The notes under the pieces are model-generated. The model had not been told where the DNA came from. It saw only the letters and a list, made by a program, of their open reading frames with translations, and ran no database searches. From Candidatus Methanophagaceae archaeon GoMg1 (GTDB taxonomy: Archaea; Halobacteriota; Syntropharchaeia; Alkanophagales; Methanospirareceae), in contig QBUL01000179.1 in NCBI GenBank assembly GCA_013180605.1, positions 1 through 35,932 on the forward strand: 35,932 nucleotides of DNA, given 5' to 3'. Of the stretch, positions 31,145 to 35,932 are shown one piece after another; position 1 is the stretch's first letter, and every line of letters starts with the position of its first letter. The position numbers and the translations under genes are program-made.

Positions 31145-31540
31145 ATGAAGCTGCTGTTGGAGAGGTTCTCGTCACGTTTGCATGAAACGCCGTATACCGC
31201 TGAGGTGATCTTAGAAACAGGTGCGAAAATAAACATAGACCGGGCGAACGTGGATGCCGTGCGAGCTGACCTCATTATTGACGTTCCGGATGATAAAGTT
31301 GAGCGTGTTGCGGAGCTTTTCAGGCAGAAAGGGGTAAAAGTAAGGAAATTATTGAAGCTGATTGCATGGGACGAAGAGCGATGTATCCACTGTGGTGCTT
31401 GCATTTCTGTCTGTCCAACCGGTGTGTTCAAGTTCGATTCTTCGTGGAATATAAGCATGGAAGAGGAGAAATGCGTTCGGTGTGAGGTATGCGTAAAAGC
31501 ATGCCCTCTTGGTGCTTTAGCTTTAGCATGTGTAGAATGA
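31145..31540 (+). CDS. NIL domain plus 2[4Fe-4S] ferredoxin protein, 131 aa
   Basis: Residues 1-75 form a NIL domain (TAEVILETGAKINIDRANVD, DLIIDVPDDKVERVAELFRQ). Residues 80-130 contain two cluster motifs: CIHCGACISVCP and CVRCEVCVKACP. This architecture matches MA1822-type proteins, which with the DUF39/COG1900 partner (MA1821) convert aspartate semialdehyde and sulfide to homocysteine in methanogens. The partner gene is not in the window. The product is cytoplasmic. The divergent neighbour is a ThiS-like protein, which could deliver sulfur. The repeat at 31553 follows. Confidence 0.88.
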   Translation: MKLLLERFSSRLHETPYTAEVILETGAKINIDRANVDAVRADLIIDVPDDKVERVAELFRQKGVKVRKLLKLIAWDEERCIHCGACISVCPTGVFKFDSSWNISMEEEKCVRCEVCVKACPLGALALACVE

Positions 31541-31552
31541 AGTGACACTTTT

Positions 31553-31670
31553 TCTTTTTCAAACTTTTAGAAAAAGTTTGATCAACAACCTTTTAAGAAA
31601 AGCTTGAGCAAAAAGGCCTTGCTGGCTTCGCGGAAAAAGAAAAACTGTGCTAAAAGAAAAAAAACAATTT
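31553..31670 (+). repeat. Hairpin-headed dispersed repeat, copy 2
   Basis: Begins with AAACTTTT-AGA-AAAAGTTT (31561-31579), identical arms to copy 1. It continues with a second hairpin-like part (CTTTTAAGAAAAGCTTGAGC) and GGCTTCGCGGAAAAAGAAA, parallel to copy 1 at 30757-30850 and about 70% alike by eye. Confidence 0.55.
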
Positions 31671-31674
31671 TTTG

Positions 31675-31702
31675 ATAAATCTTTTCTCCAGAAAAGATTT
31701 AT
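31675..31702 (-). terminator. Hairpin at the 3' end of tRNA-Pro with following T-run
   Basis: ATAAATCTTTTCT and AGAAAAGATTTAT form a 13-bp perfect inverted repeat with a 2-nt centre. On the reverse strand it begins at the last base of the tRNA and is followed by CAAAAAATTG and eight T. It fits a 3'-end or terminator structure, or another palindromic repeat. Its touching the discriminator base is unusual. Confidence 0.5.
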
Positions 31703-31775
31703 GGGGCAGCCCAGATTTGAACTGGGGTCCATGGCTCCCAAAGCCACGAGGATAACCTGGCTACCCTACTGCCCC
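31702..31775 (-). tRNA. tRNA-Pro (anticodon TGG)
   Basis: The reverse-strand sequence folds as a cloverleaf: acceptor GGGGCAG / CTGCCCC, anticodon stem GTGGC / GCCAT with loop TTTGGGA (anticodon TGG, reading CCA and relatives), and T arm CCCAG-TTCAAAT-CTGGG. The length is 74 nt with an A discriminator. CCA is not encoded and there is no intron. Confidence 0.93.
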
Positions 31776-31836
31776 CTTTTTATAAGATTATATTGATGAT
31801 AAAAGATAAATAGATAAATATAGCGTTTCTTCACTA

Positions 31837-31846
31837 TTTTATAATA
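31837..31846 (+). promoter_or_regulatory. TATA box for the AsnC-type gene
   Basis: TTTTATAATA lies about 24 nt before the ATG at 31864, at the same leaderless spacing as several other genes here. Confidence 0.45.
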
Positions 31847-31863
31847 GTAGGTCTAGATATAAA

Positions 31864-32127
31864 ATGGCGATAAAAATGGTCAGGGCATATATCTTGATAA
31901 AAGTTCCCGCTAAAAATTCTGGCGGAGTCGTTGAGAAATTAAAAAACATTGAAAAGATTATAGAGGCATCTGCAGTGTATGGAGAAAACGATGTCGTTGC
32001 AATAGTTGAGGCACCTGACATTTTGACTTTAGATAGAATAGTAATGGATGACATCCAGGGGATTGAGGAAGTAGAATTAACAAGAACTTTCATTGCTATT
32101 GAAAAATGCATTGGCAAAAATAATTAA
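31864..32127 (+). CDS. Stand-alone Lrp/AsnC effector (RAM) domain protein, 87 aa
   Basis: The protein consists only of the ligand-binding/oligomerising beta-alpha-beta domain of Lrp/AsnC regulators: MVRAYILIKVPAKNSGGVVE as strand 1, IIEASAVYGENDVVAIVEAP, then a helix and IEEVELTRTFIAIEK. There is no helix-turn-helix. Such solo RAM proteins may modulate full-length Lrp proteins or bind amino acids directly. The gene is divergent from tRNA-Pro and is followed 13 nt later by the membrane-anchored protein gene. Confidence 0.88.
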   Translation: MAIKMVRAYILIKVPAKNSGGVVEKLKNIEKIIEASAVYGENDVVAIVEAPDILTLDRIVMDDIQGIEEVELTRTFIAIEKCIGKNN

Positions 32128-32140
32128 TATGGTGAAAAGC

Positions 32141-32884
32141 ATGAACGTAAGTATTACGACTGCTCTAATAGGATTGGGAGGAGTAATTTTTGGAGCAATA
32201 GCAGCGTTTTCTGCATCCTATTTCCAGTCAAAATCAAAACTGAAAGAGTTGGAAATTCAATATGAGCATAATTTAAAGAATAAATATCTAGAAAATGCCC
32301 GCAATCACATAAATGATTTATATATCCCATTAAATGTTGCGATTTCTAAAATTTACCGTTCTTATATAGAATTTCGTGACCTTTCAAGGATTCACAATAA
32401 CGAAATGGTAACGACAGTAAAAGTAGCATATGAAAATTTTAAAGAAAGTTTTAGCAGATATGAAATTGAAATTAATAAGATTTGGAGTGAAGGTTTAGAT
32501 TCTTATCTTATATTTGACCTTGAAGAAAAAATTTCATATTTCAGAAATTTTATATCCAATTCTCTAAATTCAACAGCAGTTCGGGCAGAAAAAGAAATTT
32601 TGGTAACAAATTTCCCTATAGAATTTGAAATGAACACGCCTTTTATAAAAGCAAAATTTTTTAGCCAAACTAAAAAACGAAGTTTTGATAGGATGGTTCA
32701 TAAAAAAGTAAGTGTTAGGTTAGCTCCGCTAGCTTTCTTTGGACTTAACTATGAAATTGAATTTGCCAAAAAAATCTTAAGTGCCCCGCTATCAAGTAAA
32801 GAATTTGAAAGGCAGTTTATAGAATATTACACCAGCATAAAGTCAGGAATCAAAACCGTAACATTAGGCAAAGAAAAACCGTAG
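32141..32884 (+). CDS. Membrane-anchored coiled-coil protein, 247 aa
   Basis: The frame opens inside the previous gene, but the ATG at 32141 has GGTGAA 5 nt upstream and gives a proper N-terminal anchor: ITTALIGLGGVIFGAIAAFS (about 5-24). A coiled-coil-like helix follows (KSKLKELEIQYEHNLKNKYL), and the remaining 190 residues are predicted helical and cytoplasmic. The region is AT-richer than the metabolic genes. No family is recognised. It lies 67 nt before the KAP NTPase gene in the same direction, so the two may form a membrane-bound pair. Confidence 0.6.
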   Translation: MNVSITTALIGLGGVIFGAIAAFSASYFQSKSKLKELEIQYEHNLKNKYLENARNHINDLYIPLNVAISKIYRSYIEFRDLSRIHNNEMVTTVKVAYENFKESFSRYEIEINKIWSEGLDSYLIFDLEEKISYFRNFISNSLNSTAVRAEKEILVTNFPIEFEMNTPFIKAKFFSQTKKRSFDRMVHKKVSVRLAPLAFFGLNYEIEFAKKILSAPLSSKEFERQFIEYYTSIKSGIKTVTLGKEKP

Positions 32885-32951
32885 CTTCTAATAAATGCCA
32901 TGGAAATCATTCTTGGTATGAAACTACCATTTTGTAGAGGTGAGTGAGACA

Positions 32952-34814
32952 ATGCCGGAAATAAAAATACTTGGGGATTCGCCGACAACTGAAGATGGAT
33001 TAGGCTTTGACCCTTATGTAAACATTCTTTTGGAAGCGATAAACAATTTTGACACCACGAGCCCCTTAACCATCGGCATTCACGGAAGCTGGGGAAGCGG
33101 AAAAACAAGCCTGATGAGAATGCTTGAGAAAAGGTTTGAAGACGATAACAACGATAAGACGATTTGGTTTAACGCTTGGGCACATGGAAGAGAGGAACCA
33201 ATCGGGCTGGCGTTGTTACAGCAGGTGCTTCTTGAGTTTCAAGAGGAAGAACAAACTAAAGAAAAAATTGGACACTTAATTGAGAATGTCGGCAAATTAC
33301 TTACTGATGTCGCATTGAGAAAAACTACTGGGATAACTTTTGAAGAGGCAAAAGAACTTTTCAAGAATAGTATTGAGGTCAAAAGCACGCTTAGAGATGA
33401 TTTTAAAACTGTGATAGACGAGTGTTTGCAAGATAAAAGGTTAGTTGTGTTTATTGACGATTTGGACAGATGCCTGCCAGAGAAGACGATAGAGATTCTT
33501 GAGGTAATAAAGCTGTTTTTGGACGTTCCCATGTGTGTGTTTGTAATAGGTGTAGAGAAAGAAGTGATTGAGCGAGGAATTGAGGTTAGATACAAAAGTG
33601 GAGAGCATGGAATACCAATCAGCGGAAAGGATTACATTGAGAAGATAATTCAGGTTCCGTTCACTCTGCCACCAATTAGAGAAGAGGATATGACGAGATT
33701 TATCGAAAGCCTGGGTATTAGTGAAAAAGAGAGGGGGTATGCAAAGATTGTCGCAAAAGGAGCAGGATGCAATCCTCGAAAGGTGAAGATGGTTCTAAAT
33801 AAGCTCAGAATACGACATGCAATCGCAGAGAGAACAGGAGGAGGAATTAAGCCTGAATTGTCAGTAAAACTTTCTTTTATCGAAGATACCTTTCCTGACT
33901 TTTATAAAGATATTCTAAAATACAGGGAGCAAAGTTTTCTTTGCACGTTAGAAAAACTTGCAAAAGGGGAAGCTGATGAAGAATTGAGAAAAGAGTTGGA
34001 AGGTTCAGAAACACTGCAAAAATATTATAAAAATGAGGATTTGAAGAGCTTGTTAAAAGATGAGCCATTCTTTTGTGACATTGATATTGAACCATATATT
34101 TATCTTTCGGGAATTAAACCGCTTGAAGAAGCTTTTGGGCTTGATAAGTCTGTGTTGGATGAGTTATTATTTAGTAGAGATATTGTAAAAATGGTGTATG
34201 CTGCAAGTGAAATTAAGAATTTGCCAGATTCGGATAAGCAGCGATATTTGAATATAATTGCATCAAAATTAAAAGATACGAGTGCAGTAATACGGATGAA
34301 TGCTGCAAAAGCTCTTGGGGATATAGGAGATGCTAAGACAGTTGAACCTCTAATAGAGGCTTTAAAAGACGAGAATATAAATGTGCGTGCGAATGCTGCA
34401 GGAGCTCTTGGAAGCACAGAAGATACTAAGGCAATTGAACCACTGAAAGAGGCATTAAAAGACGAGGATGAAGACGTGCGAAGGAATGCTGCATGGTCTC
34501 TTGGAAGCATAGGAGATATTAAGGCAGTTGAACCCCTTATAGAGACTTTGATGGATGAGGCTAAATTTGTGCGTGCGAATGCTGCAGGGGCTCTTGGAAG
34601 TATAGGAGATGCTAAGGCAATTGAACCTCTGATAGAGAGACTGAAGGACGAAATTCCAGCTGTGCGTGGGGCTGCAGCAAGTGCTCTTGGAGAGATAGGT
34701 GATGCAAAAGCTGTTGAATCACTGAAAAATGTATTAAATGATGAGAGCAAATTTGTGCGCAGCATTGCTAAAAGAGCTCTTGAGGAAATCAAAGCTAAAC
34801 AAAAATCAATGTAA
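32952..34814 (+). CDS. KAP-family P-loop NTPase with C-terminal HEAT repeats, 620 aa
   Basis: A GTG at 32940 is possible, but the ATG at 32952 stands 7 nt after AGGTGAG, so I chose it. Walker A is GSWGSGKT (45-52), followed by the KAP-typical IWFNAWAHGREEP. Walker B is VVFIDDLDRC (165-174), and PRKVKMVLNKLR matches the KAP lid region. From about residue 435 to the end there are five full 31-residue HEAT-like (PBS-lyase type) repeats of the form VRxNAAxALGxIGDxKAVEPL, plus a partial sixth. There is no obvious membrane segment in the NTPase itself, but the upstream gene supplies one. KAP NTPases with repeat domains occur in defence islands; a sensor-ATPase role is inference. Confidence 0.88.
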   Translation: MPEIKILGDSPTTEDGLGFDPYVNILLEAINNFDTTSPLTIGIHGSWGSGKTSLMRMLEKRFEDDNNDKTIWFNAWAHGREEPIGLALLQQVLLEFQEEEQTKEKIGHLIENVGKLLTDVALRKTTGITFEEAKELFKNSIEVKSTLRDDFKTVIDECLQDKRLVVFIDDLDRCLPEKTIEILEVIKLFLDVPMCVFVIGVEKEVIERGIEVRYKSGEHGIPISGKDYIEKIIQVPFTLPPIREEDMTRFIESLGISEKERGYAKIVAKGAGCNPRKVKMVLNKLRIRHAIAERTGGGIKPELSVKLSFIEDTFPDFYKDILKYREQSFLCTLEKLAKGEADEELRKELEGSETLQKYYKNEDLKSLLKDEPFFCDIDIEPYIYLSGIKPLEEAFGLDKSVLDELLFSRDIVKMVYAASEIKNLPDSDKQRYLNIIASKLKDTSAVIRMNAAKALGDIGDAKTVEPLIEALKDENINVRANAAGALGSTEDTKAIEPLKEALKDEDEDVRRNAAWSLGSIGDIKAVEPLIETLMDEAKFVRANAAGALGSIGDAKAIEPLIERLKDEIPAVRGAAASALGEIGDAKAVESLKNVLNDESKFVRSIAKRALEEIKAKQKSM

Positions 34815-34901
34815 GTAGTGGAAAGTGCGTAGGGCTTAAGCTTAACAGGCAAATTTCAAAGAAAGGAAAATAGTAACGGAATAATAGAAAGTGTATATAA
34901 A

Positions 34902-35579
34902 ATGACAAAAAAAGAGTTGATTTGGTATGGATATCCCGGAAGCCCAACATATAGGGATATCATCAATTTAGTATTGATATATGACGGAATCTTCGACGGT
35001 GAAAATATATTGGAGGATGTGCTTTCAATATCTCCGAATTTAGCAGAGATACTTATTAATTTAGATGATACAAGCAAAATAAAGCATAACGAACTAGTTG
35101 GTCACAATTATGCGAATGCATTTTTATTGATTTCAACTATTGCCAATTATTATGGATTGGATATTGAATACTTAGGGACAATACCCTATCATGGAGAAAG
35201 ATATTTCAATGAAAGACTTGGATTGATTGATAAATTAAAAAACGACAATGAGGAGCATTCAAAAAAGTTTGTTGATATCATCATTCCAACACTTAGGAGA
35301 GGGCATAAGAAGAATCCCGATGCAATAGAAAAAACTATTGAAACGTTAAATGACCTGCCAATTCTATTAGGCAAAACGATAACAAAAAGAGAGGGATATG
35401 AAAACCAGATTCAAAAAGTTAAGAAAACACACGCAGATATTCTATTCAAAGCAATTGACTTAGATTTAGAAGACAAAAAATTTTATTCGTTGATTAAAGA
35501 CTTTGAAAATCCGTATAGGGCGTCTTTTGTTATTTGGAAAGGGTCATTACATAGCTTACCAAAAAGGCTCAATACATAG
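34902..35579 (+). CDS. Hypothetical protein, 225 aa, 3' end probably altered by an insertion sequence
   Basis: The product starts MTKKELIWYGYPGSPTYRDI and is helical and soluble, with an acidic centre. No family is recognised. The last 14 codons (KGSLHSLPKRLNT) are encoded by one copy of a 21-bp direct repeat that belongs to the end of the adjacent IS481-like element. The original C-terminus has therefore probably been lost and replaced. TATATAAA lies directly before the ATG, too close to act as a normal TATA box for it. Confidence 0.5.
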   Translation: MTKKELIWYGYPGSPTYRDIINLVLIYDGIFDGENILEDVLSISPNLAEILINLDDTSKIKHNELVGHNYANAFLLISTIANYYGLDIEYLGTIPYHGERYFNERLGLIDKLKNDNEEHSKKFVDIIIPTLRRGHKKNPDAIEKTIETLNDLPILLGKTITKREGYENQIQKVKKTHADILFKAIDLDLEDKKFYSLIKDFENPYRASFVIWKGSLHSLPKRLNT

Positions 35580-35622
35580 GTTACTCCTATTTGTCAAGTT
35601 AGGGTCATTACATCGCGTACCA
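35541..35622 (+). repeat. Pair of 21-bp direct repeats at the IS end
   Basis: GGGTCATTACATAGCTTACCA (35541-35561) and the matching 35602-35622 differ at two positions and are 61 bp apart. They lie directly outside the transposase gene and are probably terminal or subterminal transposase sites. The exact IS boundary and target duplication cannot be set without the other end. Confidence 0.65.
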
Positions 35623-35624
35623 TT

Positions 35625-35932
35625 TTAGGATTTCTGAGTATCGCCTTTAAGTGGTTTGACTTCTTCACTTAGCTTGTATTCGAATTTTTCAATTAATACA
35701 GCAGTATCCTGATCTTTAGCTCGGTAAAATACATCCATCGTCTGTTTTTTCAAGCAGATAGTAGCCCAAACGTATTCGCTGATGAACTCCTTGCCCACTT
35801 TAAATGCTTCATTAAGGACAGAGATTTTCCCATCATTATCAACCATTCTGATGAAGTGTATCTTCCCCTTGGTAAGTGGTAGTTTCCCCAGAGGGATTTT
35901 CAGAGAATTGTTTAGTATTCTGGCGGGATTTA
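35625..35932 (-). mobile_element. C-terminal part of an IS481-like (DDE integrase-type) transposase, cut by the window edge
   Basis: The reverse-strand frame is open through the window end and ends at 35625. An ATG at 35846 would give only 73 residues, but the coding pattern continues upstream (KIPLGKLPLTKGKIHFIRMV). The order GKIHFIRMV, GKISVLNEAFKVGKEF, SEYVWATICLKKQTMDVFYR and FEYKLSEEV is the typical C-terminal beta-barrel tail of IS481-type integrase-core transposases. The catalytic DDE core lies beyond the window. Whether the element is intact cannot be seen. Confidence 0.75.

Overview
This window looks like a chromosomal piece of a strictly anaerobic archaeon from the methanogen/ANME side of the Euryarchaeota. 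The evidence is: three genes of the archaeal acetyl-CoA decarbonylase/synthase complex (cdhC, cdhD, cdhE); a type II methionine aminopeptidase; an archaeal SRP RNA; an A-type ATPase subunit I; RNA 3'-phosphate cyclase; a NIL-domain ferredoxin of the kind used for methanogen homocysteine synthesis; and several TATA boxes about 22 nt ahead of start codons. Assignment to an ANME-1-like or related lineage is inference. I saw no 16S rRNA or mcr gene.

Layout. 1-3.8 kb is an accessory stretch: a dispersed repeat, small membrane or exported proteins (one with an in-frame amber codon inside its membrane anchor), a TIR-like protein, and a DUF2254-like membrane protein with six 23-residue repeats. 3.9-7.6 kb holds metabolic genes: an enoyl-CoA hydratase, a shrunken histone-deacetylase-family protein that has lost its main metal site, an FkbM methyltransferase, a 2[4Fe-4S] ferredoxin and ornithine carbamoyltransferase.

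7.7-18.6 kb is the cdh cluster, cdhC-cdhD-cdhE, interrupted twice. Between cdhC and cdhD sits a proteasome-like Ntn hydrolase overlapping a 60-residue protein. Between cdhD and cdhE sits a reverse-strand, stop/start-coupled triad of a bacterial-type XPB helicase and two helicase-associated proteins. These two insertions are the best candidates here for little-described systems.

18.6-24.9 kb is mostly housekeeping: ATP synthase subunit I without its operon, a DUF2953/YtfJ pair like Bacillus ytfI-ytfJ, an unknown gene, map and rtcA. 24.9-26.2 kb is a decayed patch: nested repeats, a radC pseudogene, a nuclease N-terminal fragment and a winged-helix-like ORF. 26.2-30.2 kb carries an internally duplicated helical protein next to a UbiB/ABC1 kinase, a four-helix membrane protein and a CBS-domain protein.

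30.4-31.8 kb holds the SRP RNA, a ThiS/MoaD-like beta-grasp protein divergent from a NIL-ferredoxin, and tRNA-Pro(TGG). 31.8-35.9 kb has a stand-alone Lrp/AsnC effector domain, a membrane-anchored protein followed by a KAP NTPase with HEAT repeats, an unknown protein probably cut at its 3' end, and the edge of an IS481-like insertion sequence that runs out of the window. Repeats of several families fill most intergenic gaps and often start right at stop codons. All functional calls rest on reading motifs by eye; no database search was run.
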